From Thermoplasmata archaeon (GTDB lineage: Archaea > Thermoplasmatota > Thermoplasmata > Thermoplasmatales > Thermoplasmataceae), in the NCBI GenBank assembly GCA_021806345.1, contig JAJZXP010000125.1, positions 1 to 15,310 of the forward strand: DNA of 15,310 bases. Direction: 5' to 3'. Shown here in pieces: positions 1 through 7,696 of this stretch; position 1 is the first letter of the stretch, and each line of letters starts with the position of its first letter. The position numbers and the translations under genes are program-made. Below the pieces are notes generated by a model. It did no database searches. It saw only the letters and a list, made by a program, of their open reading frames with translations, and had not been told where the DNA came from.

Positions 1-121
1 AGGTATTATTTTTTCTGCAATTTTTATTATTAACTCCATAAATCGTGAAAAAACTGTGACTTGGATGACACACTTGCGAATTCAACTGGGACTATAACCC
101 ATCGAAAATAATTAAAATATA

Positions 122-935
122 TTAACTCTCCATAATTTTAGGATATAGCTTCAGATCAAATGCATCTGCAATCTTCAGTGGCTAGCCCGATATTTCAGCC
201 AGTGATTGCTTTGCACTGTCGAAAATGACGTATATTTTTTAGAGCTCAAACATGGCCTCCTTCGCCGATATCTTCTACAAGATTCCTTTATTCTTCAACG
301 CCCCTAGGATGCTGAAGTGCATGTAGAGCTAAATGAGTGGGATGAAGAAATACTTCCTCATAGTATCCGTGGAATGAAGATATGCCTTGTCATTCTCCAG
401 CTTGTTCATCATTGCGCCAAATGCGACCTCAAATGGGATTGAATGCCTTGTAGTCCCTCACCAATACCGAGAGTATCTTCACAATCACAGGTTAATGCCT
501 CTTCCATAAGAAGACGAGGTCGAAGTTGATCTGGTCCAGTTGAAAATGCTTCTGGTTATGGCTCTTCTCTGCAAGATTGATGTTCTAAGATTTCGAGATG
601 CTTGACAAGTCGAACAGAATAGGCCCACCGTTTGTTGTGGGAGAGTGGAAGAGCCTCATCTGTGCAACGAGATCAGAGCCTATGGCTCTGAGCTTTTCCA
701 ATATAGGATTCTCTAAGGGCGATGCGTCTTCATCCTAGTGGTGGCATACAGCTTCTCCCGGGCGCTCTTCGTGTGCTATATGTGGACCGGAAATTGTGCG
801 CCCTTCTTCACAGTGTCCCACTTAGTGTTGTTTGTGTGGAGATAATAGGTATTGCCGATTCGCTTCACCTCCGCGAAAATGCCACGACCCTCTCCGATCT
901 TTTTGGAAATCTTCCTGATTTCGAGATATATATGT
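122..935 (-). pseudogene. Decayed IS4/IS1634-type DDE transposase relic
   Basis: Reading the minus strand, pieces of one transposase appear in order but in shifting frames. The N-terminus (YLEIRKISK, near 935-906) is split from KIGEGRGIF by a shift in the A-run at 900-905, and continues to about 713. A middle piece in another frame (about 680-430) contains GPILFDLSSIS, NINLAEKSHN and VLVRDYKAFNP, typical of the catalytic core start of IS1634-like transposases. The C-terminus (about 436-122) contains EVAFGAMMNKLENDKAYL and ends at a TAA at 122-124. In-frame stops are visible at 776, 713, 585, 492, 429, 329, 275, 239 and 182. The stretch between the VRD motif and the region after the usual RWxIE motif is missing, so about 150-200 catalytic residues have been deleted. 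It cannot be active. Family assignment rests on remembered motif order. That it is a transposase relic is fairly sure; the exact IS family is less so. Confidence 0.75.
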
Positions 936-1137
936 ACGATAATAACGTAGACATTTATAGGGGGAATTCTGTTATCAGAACTGATAAAATACGAATATTA
1001 ACGCACTCCAGATTTTTATATTCTAAAAATATGGGGGGTAGAATAATAAGTTTGTAGTAACCCGTTTTATTGGAACTCTCCTTGAATTACAAAAGACATA
1101 ATAGACAAAAATATCTTGAGTAAATATACTGTAAAAT
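936..1137. other. AT-rich intergenic stretch without a gene
   Basis: This lies between the transposase relic and the 3' end of the AT-rich glycosyltransferase. I see no credible gene. An open frame on the plus strand spanning 722-1057 overlaps the relic antisense and has no protein-like composition. The stretch contains a short perfect inverted repeat (listed separately). I could not match clear terminal inverted repeats of an insertion sequence on the two sides of the relic. Confidence 0.5.
972..987. repeat. Perfect 7+2+7 inverted repeat
   Basis: TTATCAG and CTGATAA flank a two-base AA spacer. The spacer is too short for a comfortable RNA hairpin, so if functional it resembles a dimeric operator more than a terminator. 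It sits about 40 bases upstream of the relic's N-terminus and may be part of the old insertion sequence end, or chance in AT-rich DNA. Confidence 0.4.
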
Positions 1138-2106
1138 TCAAATCATATTTTCCCTAAATTGTAAAATCGATCTGGGTAAAATTAGGAATGATAAAAAAAT
1201 AATTCCCTTAAACAGGTATGGTGCTGATTGATAAAAATGGAATTTTGAGTACTTTAATAATGATCTGAATAAAAATCTTCGATTCGCGTTAGATAGGATT
1301 TCCAGACTCAATTCAGTGTCAACAATCTTTAAATTTAGTAGCTTAGTCAAATTATAATTTCCATAATTTTCAATGATAAGTTTTATTCTATTATAATTAT
1401 TTAATTGCTTAATTTTGTACTCGATCCGAGAGTTGCGTTCAGCTAATCTTGACGAAGTAGATTGATGAATACGGTACCCAGTCAACGGTTGAGAAGTAAA
1501 TTTGTAGTTAAAGCCCTTTGCAGAACATAAAAAATATAGGAGTGTGTCAAAACTTCCTGTGACGTTTGGCAATTCTCGTTCAATCCCTTCTAACAATTTT
1601 ATTCTAAATGTTATTGAACTATGGTTAAAATCTCCCCCCAAGAAATTAAGTTTTGAAATATTCCTATAGTCATCATGTCTTACTTCTCTGTCGAAAGCGC
1701 GTTTTCTCTCGCCAAACCAAAACCTCTTGCTTATCTCAATTCCGTTTTGGTTGATTTTTTTATAAAAATTATGATAGTATCCCAACCTACTGTCCTCATT
1801 AAAAACATGATTAATATTTAGGAGTTTATTTTCCAAAAAAATGTCATCATCATCTAAGAGTGCGATAACATCTCCTTTAATCAGTCTCATGGCTTCCAAT
1901 ATTTTGGATCCATAGGATCTCTCTTCGGAATAGATGCATTTTACCCGTTGTGATTCTAACCATCTATCAATTTCACTTTTGTAATTCTTAACAACAATAA
2001 TTTCATATATATTTCGATCAATATTTTGCCTTAAAACTGATTCAATAGCATTCTTTAAAAAAATTTTTCTCTGAAAATCAATTATAACAATTGAAACAAA
2101 AGACAT
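1138..2106 (-). CDS. Family 2 (GT-A) glycosyltransferase
   Basis: Predicted 322-residue glycosyltransferase that would transfer a sugar from a nucleotide donor to a lipid-linked glycan at the inner membrane face. The N-terminus (SFVSIVIIDFQRKIFLKNAI) is the first Rossmann-like strand and helix of GT2 enzymes, with the classical downstream strand EIIVV at 35-39. The run LLDDDDIF at residues 83-90 supplies the DxD metal/nucleotide-binding motif. A hydrophobic stretch at about 298-311 (GIIFLSFLIL) near the C-terminus could anchor it to the membrane. The ATG at 2106 has no Shine-Dalgarno but has an AT-rich box about 20 bases upstream. It follows gmd after a 149-base gap, so it could have its own promoter. 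Composition is extreme: sampled lines give about 22-27% GC, and lysine, asparagine and isoleucine abound, unlike the other glycosyltransferases here. This suggests recent acquisition. Acceptor and donor cannot be told; a GDP-sugar such as GDP-perosamine is a guess from its neighbours. Confidence 0.85.
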   Translation of the reverse strand: MSFVSIVIIDFQRKIFLKNAIESVLRQNIDRNIYEIIVVKNYKSEIDRWLESQRVKCIYSEERSYGSKILEAMRLIKGDVIALLDDDDIFLENKLLNINHVFNEDSRLGYYHNFYKKINQNGIEISKRFWFGERKRAFDREVRHDDYRNISKLNFLGGDFNHSSITFRIKLLEGIERELPNVTGSFDTLLYFLCSAKGFNYKFTSQPLTGYRIHQSTSSRLAERNSRIEYKIKQLNNYNRIKLIIENYGNYNLTKLLNLKIVDTELSLEILSNANRRFLFRSLLKYSKFHFYQSAPYLFKGIIFLSFLILPRSILQFRENMI

Positions 2107-2120
2107 ATTATACCTTAACC

Positions 2121-2132
2121 AAAATTTATTAC
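2121..2132 (-). promoter_or_regulatory. Putative TATA box for the AT-rich GT2 gene
   Basis: On the minus strand the sequence reads gtaataaatttt, centred about 20 bases upstream of the ATG at 2106, close to the spacing expected for a leaderless archaeal transcript. The surrounding DNA is so AT-rich that the match has limited weight. Confidence 0.3.
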
Positions 2133-2255
2133 AAAATACAGACTTCTAAAAAAATACTTATCTACACGGATTAATGATTGTTTTAACATAAGTGGTTCCA
2201 TTTTTAGTGTAAATGTGTTAATAAAAAATATTTACCAATGGTGGTTCTAGATATA

Positions 2256-3308
2256 TCACCTATCTATCCTATATCTAGTTCGCACTATTCTATTTTCCTC
2301 AATGTAGGACATTGCATCCCACATTACTGGCGTGCCACTCAGGTATTCACCCCATCTCTTTAGATCCTCATTGTACATAATCTTGACAAGATCGCGAAAT
2401 TTTATTTTGGGTTTCCACCCCATTTGAATTTCAGCTTTATGTGGATTTCCAATAAGTTTATCTACTTCCAATGGACGTTTCAAATCATCAGAAATATGTA
2501 GCACTTCCTCATAGTCCAATCCAGCAAGTTCACTTGCAACTCTCAAAAAATCAAGAACCGAATGAGTTTCACCTGTAGCTAGTACATAATCTTCAGGCTC
2601 ATCTTGTTGGAGCATTTTCCACATACCTTCCACATAGTCAGGGGCATACCCCCAATCACGAAAGCTACTCACGTTTCCCAAGTATAACTTGGTTTCTAGA
2701 CCAAGTTTAATACGAGCAAGTGTGTTGGTTATTTTCCGAGTAACAAATTCTAGACCACGGAGCGGTGATTCGTGATTAAATAGAATACCATTTACAGCAT
2801 ATAGGCCATAGGCCTTGTGATATGTTTTCGTCATCCAAAATGAATATAATTTTGCAATGGAGTATGGACTTCTTGGCTTGAAATCGCTTTCTTCATCTAA
2901 GAGACCCGCAGAAGAATTGCCATACAGTTCACTTGTGGCGGCATTATAAAATTTAACATCACCCCTAAACTTCAACACGGCCTCTAGCATTCTTGTTGTG
3001 CCAATACCAGTAATGTCACCAGTGGACAGTGGCTGTTCAAAAGATGCACCAACAAAACTCTGAGCTGCCAAATGGTAAATTTCATCAGGAGAACTATTAT
3101 CTATGCATTCGATGATTGATGATGTATCGTGTAAATCCATTGAAATTAAATCGACTTTATCCTGAATTTCGAGAGCCTTTAACCGCCAAAAATTTGGAGT
3201 TGAAAGCCTTCTATAAGTGCCATAGACAGAATATCCTTTAGACAGGAGAAATTTTGCTAAATATGCACCGTCTTGACCAGTTATTCCAGTTATTAGCGCA
3301 GTTTTCAT
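2256..3308 (-). CDS. gmd: GDP-mannose 4,6-dehydratase
   Basis: Converts GDP-D-mannose to GDP-4-keto-6-deoxy-D-mannose with bound NADP in the cytoplasm, the entry step to GDP-fucose, GDP-rhamnose and GDP-perosamine. At 350 residues it is normal length for the family. The NADP-binding loop GITGQDGAYL is at 8-17. The catalytic triad is visible as T125 and E127 (in ATSELYG) with Y149 and K153 (SPYSIAK, an extended-SDR YxxxK motif). Family signatures FNHESPLRG (177-185), FVTRKIT (188-194) and RDWGYAPDYVEGMW (217-230) are present, which distinguishes it from generic sugar epimerases. The ATG at 3308 lies 6 bases past the stop of the upstream aminotransferase gene. A weak Shine-Dalgarno-like GTGA overlaps that stop codon, so the two are very likely cotranscribed and translationally linked. 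Pairing with a perosamine synthase-type enzyme indicates the product is GDP-perosamine rather than fucose; no GDP-fucose synthase or reductase is nearby. Confidence 0.95.
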   Translation of the reverse strand: MKTALITGITGQDGAYLAKFLLSKGYSVYGTYRRLSTPNFWRLKALEIQDKVDLISMDLHDTSSIIECIDNSSPDEIYHLAAQSFVGASFEQPLSTGDITGIGTTRMLEAVLKFRGDVKFYNAATSELYGNSSAGLLDEESDFKPRSPYSIAKLYSFWMTKTYHKAYGLYAVNGILFNHESPLRGLEFVTRKITNTLARIKLGLETKLYLGNVSSFRDWGYAPDYVEGMWKMLQQDEPEDYVLATGETHSVLDFLRVASELAGLDYEEVLHISDDLKRPLEVDKLIGNPHKAEIQMGWKPKIKFRDLVKIMYNEDLKRWGEYLSGTPVMWDAMSYIEENRIVRTRYRIDR

Positions 3309-3314
3309 TCTCTT

Positions 3315-4442
3315 TCACGTCATAATGCTTTTTATCGCCGTTGACAATATTTCTGCAACTATAACTACGTCTTCTTCTTCAAGTTGGTTCCCTGATGGCA
3401 AGTTCATGCCATGTGCTGAAATATAGTCGCTGACCGGAAAAACTTCTGTAGGATAGTTCTCCTTATAGGCTGGTTGACTATGGACCGGATAAAAAAATGT
3501 TCTAGTTTCCACTCCTTGTTTTTCCATGAGGTCCATAACTTTTTTCCTGTCAAGTTTTTCTGATAATAGAATAGAGTACATCCAATATACGTTTTTCGTG
3601 CTGTAATTGCTAGGAGGTAACTCGATCAAGTTACTCTCTTTTAATGGCTCTAATAGCTCGTTATACAGTTTGGCATTTTTTATCCGTTTTTCAACAAATT
3701 TACTTAACTTTCTTGTTTGAGAAACACCAAGAGCGGCTTGCATTGCAGACATTCTGTATCCAAAACCTATCTTCTCATGCCAAAAATGCTTCCCCTCTTT
3801 TCCAAAAGCATGTGCTCTCAACCACTTCATCGTCTCTGCCAAGTCTTTATTATTGGTTACGCAGATGCCACCCTCGCCAGTTGTCATAATCTTATTTGCA
3901 TAAAAACTAAATGAGCCAACATCTCCTAAAGAACCAACTTTGCGACCTTTGTATTCTGCACCATGAGCCTCAGCAGCGTCTTCTATCACAAATAAACCAT
4001 ATTCCTTAGCTATTTTATTAATCAAATCCATTTCAGCAGGATATCCATAGATATGAACTGCCATTATGGCCTTAGTATTACTGGAGATTTTCGATTCTAT
4101 CTGATCTGGATCAATACACCAATTACTACGATCAGCATCCACTAACACTGGCTTCGCCCCGGTATAGCTAACCGCATTGGGGCAAGCAATCATTGTGAAG
4201 TCTGGGATGATAACTTCGTCACCTTTAGAGATACCCAAGGCCGCAAGTGCCAAATGTAACGATGTGGTTCCACTATTTGTTGATACTCCGAAGTCTGTAT
4301 TGCAATAGTGCGCAAACGAATTTTCAAAGTCATCCACTTCCTGGCCCAATGAACTGATCCAACCACTTTTCAAAACATTTGTCACTTCTTCAACGTCGTC
4401 TTTCTCTATCAAGGGCGAAGAAACGGGTATTTTAATTGCCAC
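3315..4442 (-). CDS. per: DegT/DnrJ/EryC1 aminotransferase, probable GDP-perosamine synthase
   Basis: PLP-dependent sugar aminotransferase that would use glutamate to aminate C4 of GDP-4-keto-6-deoxymannose, giving GDP-perosamine. The 375-residue length matches the family. Features seen: the N-terminal IPVSSP and LKSGWISSLG segments; the PLP-phosphate loop NSGTTSLHLAL (56-66); the PLP-ring aspartate D155 in FVIEDAAEAHG; and the Schiff-base lysine K184 in SFSFYANKIMTTGEGG (177-192). The segment VYWMYSILL and the RTFFYPVHSQP region are typical of perosamine synthases (RfbE/Per). It is the first gene of a pair with gmd, which makes the exact substrate that enzyme's product. The start is GTG at 4442, with a TATA-like gtatatca about 24 bases upstream, consistent with a leaderless transcript. 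The fold and chemistry are sure. The GDP-perosamine assignment is strong from context, but a dTDP- or UDP-sugar 4-ketosugar substrate is the alternative. Confidence 0.9.
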   Translation of the reverse strand: MAIKIPVSSPLIEKDDVEEVTNVLKSGWISSLGQEVDDFENSFAHYCNTDFGVSTNSGTTSLHLALAALGISKGDEVIIPDFTMIACPNAVSYTGAKPVLVDADRSNWCIDPDQIESKISSNTKAIMAVHIYGYPAEMDLINKIAKEYGLFVIEDAAEAHGAEYKGRKVGSLGDVGSFSFYANKIMTTGEGGICVTNNKDLAETMKWLRAHAFGKEGKHFWHEKIGFGYRMSAMQAALGVSQTRKLSKFVEKRIKNAKLYNELLEPLKESNLIELPPSNYSTKNVYWMYSILLSEKLDRKKVMDLMEKQGVETRTFFYPVHSQPAYKENYPTEVFPVSDYISAHGMNLPSGNQLEEEDVVIVAEILSTAIKSIMT

Positions 4443-4462
4443 AAAAGTGGTAAACGAGACTT

Positions 4463-4470
4463 GTATATCA
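4463..4470 (-). promoter_or_regulatory. Putative TATA box of the per-gmd operon
   Basis: Minus-strand reading is tgatatac, centred about 24 bases upstream of the GTG start at 4442. The spacing is right for transcription beginning at the start codon, as is common for first genes in this kind of archaeon. No Shine-Dalgarno sequence precedes the GTG. Confidence 0.45.
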
Positions 4471-4550
4471 TTTTTTGTACACCATTCATTGATGCAGCAC
4501 TTCCTTAAAACTCCTTAAACTATGCAGGTTATAGTGGTATTATCACCACA

Positions 4551-4772
4551 GTGAAATATGTTCGGAGCAAAGTTATGAATAGCGGAACCTGTCGAGAACC
4601 TGCCATACACCGTTTAGGAAAGGTGAAGTTCGAATTCACTTACCTAGGCCTCGAGACAAAAAAAGAGAACCAGATAATCATATTGATTTCGACGAACTGG
4701 ACTCCTGTGGGAAAGAACCTTGACCACTCCGAATGTCTTCTTAAACGGTGGCGGGAAAATATGATTTTGTAG
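4551..4772 (+). pseudogene. Possible fragment of a transposase C-terminus
   Basis: A 73-codon frame with a GTG start and no visible ribosome site. From about residue 25 it reads like coding remnant: KFEFTYLGLETKKENQ, then a hydrophobic strand IIILISTNW, then LLKRWREN. A strand ending in TN followed about 20 residues later by a Y/L-x-x-RW-x-x-E-like motif is the layout of the end of the catalytic core in IS4-like transposases. The first residues look random and the frame ends immediately after the RW motif. Resemblance only; it may equally be a chance frame in a non-coding gap. Confidence 0.3.
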
Positions 4773-4823
4773 ACTGCAATTCACAGGCTATTAACTTTCT
4801 AACCAGGATCTGAGGGTCTCCAG

Positions 4824-4853
4824 ATTGTCCTGTTTATCTCAATTCTGGACAAT
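4824..4853. repeat. Inverted repeat ATTGTCC/GGACAAT
   Basis: A perfect 7-base inverted repeat with a 16-base spacer lies just past the stop of the minus-strand DUF2079 gene. It could form a hairpin in that gene's 3' UTR, but no U-run follows on that strand, so it is not a convincing terminator. It could also be a remnant of an insertion-sequence end, given the possible transposase debris beside it. Confidence 0.35.
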
Positions 4854-4871
4854 TAGCCTCTATGTTTTTTG

Positions 4872-6428
4872 CTAATTTCTTTCAAGTAACATAAATCCAT
4901 TTTGGCCCCCTATAATTGAATATTTACCAGAGTTTATAGCAAGTTGAACCAGCTGCTTCATAGTAGCCTGCGACGAAGAAAATTGCAGGGTATACGAGCT
5001 TGATTTATTGTAAGCTAGAATGTAATCCACATGTACATTAGTTAAATTTTGGCCATTGATCGAGATCGTATTTATCAAAGGGAAAGAGTTGTTTGAAACC
5101 TCACTGACACTTATGTTCGAAGAAATGTATATGGTTGATAGAAAAGGAATGGGGCTAATGCTTGGCCTTGGAAGCATCTCAGGCATATCGTTCTGGAAGA
5201 GAACATAGGGATTGTTCTTGGGCACCATATTTACTAGTTTCATCAATGTGTTGTAATTGGTTGAGTTGAATCCGACATCATTAGTTATGTGATACTGAAA
5301 ATTGGAGACATCGTTCAAAGGCCCATATGGCTGATAAAAAAGTGACCCAACTACGAGTATACAAAGGATTGCCCCAAGAATGGTACTTCTTTTATTTGTA
5401 AACTTCCCAGAAACTCTTTTAAGTGATTTTACCTCCATAAGTTTTGGAATCAATCCCCTCCCAGTTTTGCAAAGGTGGTTTTTACGATGGCGGGTTTCCA
5501 TGCCCTCTATAAAACCAAGAAAAACGATTGGAACTATCATAGAAGTATACTGCAGAGACATTACAATTGGAAACGTGTAATTAGCTGAACCTGTATACAC
5601 GCCCAGCAGGAAAAATGGTAGCGAGAGAACAAGCCATCTGAACCGAATAAGTGGAATAAACAGGAAAGGCCCCATAATGACCAACAGCGTAAGAATCAGA
5701 GAAAGTAATCTCGCGGGATATGCGAGAGATGCCTGTGTTAGAAAAGTGGGGGAAGATGCTATATCATTATAGTAAAAGCCTCCGGCAAGAAGAACAATGG
5801 CAATTGTGAAGACAACAAAATTTGCATAAAATTTCTTCTTGTTCCATATAGTACTTTTATTAAACAGGAATGTTAATAACTCCAAGAAGGAGAAGAGAAA
5901 CGGCAGGATCATGTAAGGGAACCTGACTGTTCCAGAAAGAAGAAAAAAGATGGCCGAAGCCATATATCTCTCTTTTGAATAAAAATAATAGGCAAAGATG
6001 AATATGGGCACAAAAAAGGACTGAAAGTGTACGTCAAACCAGAGTATTCCCGATGCTGGAAAATACAGCAGAAATGCTACTGATACCAGCATAGCATAAT
6101 AGGAATGGCCCAATTTTTCCTTTGTTAATTTATACAGAGGATAGACAGATAAGGTAAACAGTATGAGTTGAGCGAACAGGATCGCGATGAAGCTGTGAAG
6201 AAAATATAATGGCGAAAGCACAAACTGAAAGGCGCTGTTGAATAGGAGGAAGATGTAAAAACTTGAACTCACAATGTGGTAAGGCTGCCATAGCCTCTCC
6301 ATAACGAAACCAAGATCAAATACATATGAGTGAAGAGTAAAGAACTTACCTATTATTATAAGAGACCAAGAAACAAAAAAGACGGAAACAGCGACTGCAG
6401 TGTATATATTGTAGCTACGGGACAACAA
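4872..6428 (-). CDS. DUF2079-type polytopic membrane protein, possible GT-C-like transferase
   Basis: A 518-residue integral membrane protein. Hydrophobic segments are seen at about 8-30, 52-74, 78-98, 110-129, 138-150, 157-188, 201-220, 241-262, 265-279, 287-306 and 350-365. A polar, Asn/Ser-rich domain of about 150 residues follows, presumably outside the cell. The early FDLG motif (37-40), preceding a large first loop, and WFDVHFQSFFVP (130-141) match my memory of DUF2079, an archaeal and bacterial family proposed to be related to membrane (GT-C) glycosyltransferases. A role in transferring or polymerising lipid-linked sugars outside the membrane fits the neighbourhood but is inferred. The start shown is TTG with no ATG option before residue 44; an AT-rich box about 20-25 bases upstream supports a leaderless start near here. 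It is divergent from the GT4 gene at 6543. A charged Arg/Lys loop at about 311-348 is probably cytoplasmic. Confidence 0.75.
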   Translation of the reverse strand: MLSRSYNIYTAVAVSVFFVSWSLIIIGKFFTLHSYVFDLGFVMERLWQPYHIVSSSFYIFLLFNSAFQFVLSPLYFLHSFIAILFAQLILFTLSVYPLYKLTKEKLGHSYYAMLVSVAFLLYFPASGILWFDVHFQSFFVPIFIFAYYFYSKERYMASAIFFLLSGTVRFPYMILPFLFSFLELLTFLFNKSTIWNKKKFYANFVVFTIAIVLLAGGFYYNDIASSPTFLTQASLAYPARLLSLILTLLVIMGPFLFIPLIRFRWLVLSLPFFLLGVYTGSANYTFPIVMSLQYTSMIVPIVFLGFIEGMETRHRKNHLCKTGRGLIPKLMEVKSLKRVSGKFTNKRSTILGAILCILVVGSLFYQPYGPLNDVSNFQYHITNDVGFNSTNYNTLMKLVNMVPKNNPYVLFQNDMPEMLPRPSISPIPFLSTIYISSNISVSEVSNNSFPLINTISINGQNLTNVHVDYILAYNKSSSYTLQFSSSQATMKQLVQLAINSGKYSIIGGQNGFMLLERN

Positions 6429-6445
6429 GAGGACAAATCGGTTAC

Positions 6446-6504
6446 TAATATGAATTTTTCCTTACCTTGATTGGTTGATGCAACATCACAGTAAAAATAA
6501 TAAT
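6446..6504. promoter_or_regulatory. Divergent promoter region between DUF2079 and GT4 genes
   Basis: Two AT-rich boxes lie in this intergenic space. One, at about 6446-6456, is 20-28 bases upstream of the minus-strand TTG start. The other, taaaaataataatc at about 6491-6504, would place plus-strand initiation near 6525-6530, just ahead of the GT4 start. No Shine-Dalgarno is seen for either gene. Confidence 0.35.
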
Positions 6505-6542
6505 CTCTGAAGAATGATGTAACAAACTTGGATTATATATAT

Positions 6543-7682
6543 ATGGAAACCTTTAAAAATCGGATCTCTGTGGCGATTCTTAGCTTTTTCCCAAAATTTA
6601 CCGGAACAACAATCACGATAAACTATTATTACAAAGCTCTCACAGATATGGGGTTCAGGGTTAAGTGGTACCAGCTTATCTCAGACGACAATATAGATGC
6701 ATATCCCAATTCCGACGAATTCATCAAAGGGATAAATGCTCTTCCATCAAGCCTGCGTATTCCATTGGATGTAGTCTTTGTACTTCCCAGCAAAGTGATG
6801 GAGATGGAGGAGGATATCCTTCTAATCACAGATCAAGTTGCTTCAAACCTCTGCCAACACCATAACAACTCAATCACCATAGTCCATGATCTAAGGGATC
6901 TTACGAAATTCAATAGGAGTAACTTAAGGAAATTGTATTTTACCTATGTATTAAGGTTTCTGAGGAATAGTTCGCTGATAATAGCTGTGAGCGATTATAC
7001 TAGAGAACAATTATCTGAGAAGCTACATATTAAAAACAATGTTGCAGTTGTTCCGAACTGTTTTCCCGAGAGGAAACTTTTCATTAGATCGAAAGAACTA
7101 GCCGACATAGGTAACTTAGGAAAAACTGATATCAATGTACTATATGTGACCGCAGACAGGCCATACAAGAATATCAATCTCTTCTTGCAGATTGCCAAGT
7201 CGATTAACAAACGAGATTTACCGAGGCATTACAACTTCATTCTTGTATCAAGACTTAAGAGCGGAACTATGAGAAAGGTGAAAAAGATGAGGTTACCAAA
7301 CTTGCAAGTATTGCAGGACCTCCCTGACATAAATCCCCTGTATGAAAAAACCGACATTTTACTCTTCACTTCATTGATCGAGGGGTTCGGTCTCCCGATC
7401 ATAGAGGCCATGAGCTACGGAATCCCTGTGATTCACGCAAAACTTAGGCCGATGACTGATGTTGTGGAAAATGGCGGAATTTCTGTCGAGCCGGATGATA
7501 CTGACGCATGGATAAAAGCACTAATGATCATTTCAGAACCCGAAACCTACAGGGAAAAATCGGTCGCAGCATTAAATAGGGCTAAGAATTTTGAGTATGA
7601 AAAGTTTGAGAGTAAGTTGAAAGAAGTCATGAAAGTATATCTAGAAAAGAGGTCTTTCAGTTTTCCAGTTTCGAAAGAATAA
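6543..7682 (+). CDS. GT4-family (GT-B fold) glycosyltransferase
   Basis: Retaining glycosyltransferase of about 379 residues, presumably acting on the cytoplasmic face of the membrane in glycan assembly. The N-terminal acceptor domain opens with SVAILSFFPKFTGTT and includes a VHDLRD segment (114-119) and AVSDYTRE (148-155), both usual in GT4. The C-terminal donor domain has NVLYVTADRPYKN (to about 210), the counterpart of the sugar-diphosphate-binding K/R loop, and the signature LIEGFGLPIIEAM (278-290), whose first E is in the E-x7-E motif binding the donor sugar. The frame extends upstream to a TTG at 6528 (five more residues). I prefer the ATG at 6543 because the extension is a TA repeat. 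It converges on the next GT4 gene with only 14 bases between stops. Donor and linkage cannot be read from sequence. Confidence 0.88.
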   Translation: METFKNRISVAILSFFPKFTGTTITINYYYKALTDMGFRVKWYQLISDDNIDAYPNSDEFIKGINALPSSLRIPLDVVFVLPSKVMEMEEDILLITDQVASNLCQHHNNSITIVHDLRDLTKFNRSNLRKLYFTYVLRFLRNSSLIIAVSDYTREQLSEKLHIKNNVAVVPNCFPERKLFIRSKELADIGNLGKTDINVLYVTADRPYKNINLFLQIAKSINKRDLPRHYNFILVSRLKSGTMRKVKKMRLPNLQVLQDLPDINPLYEKTDILLFTSLIEGFGLPIIEAMSYGIPVIHAKLRPMTDVVENGGISVEPDDTDAWIKALMIISEPETYREKSVAALNRAKNFEYEKFESKLKEVMKVYLEKRSFSFPVSKE

Positions 7683-7696
7683 AGAGGACAGATTCT

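Larger units (their letters stand above)
4443..4871. other. Gene-poor 429-base gap with possible transposase debris
   Basis: This separates the per start from the 3' end of the DUF2079 gene. It holds the per promoter, a tandem tccttaaa repeat at 4502-4509 and 4512-4519, a short inverted repeat GTGGT/ACCAC at 4534-4549, a plus-strand open frame at 4551-4772 that may be insertion-sequence debris, and an inverted repeat at 4824-4853. I see no intact gene. Confidence 0.5.

Noticed and set aside
1..121. Searched for the right terminal inverted repeat of the left transposase relic
   Set aside because: Only partial matches (for example near-direct tataaccc and tagtaaccc) were found between this stretch and 935-1060. 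They are in direct, not inverted, orientation and too short to call.
722..1057. A 111-codon plus-strand open frame over the left relic
   Set aside because: It runs antisense to the decayed transposase, has no family resemblance, and extends into non-coding AT-rich DNA. The minus-strand reading explains the conserved part.
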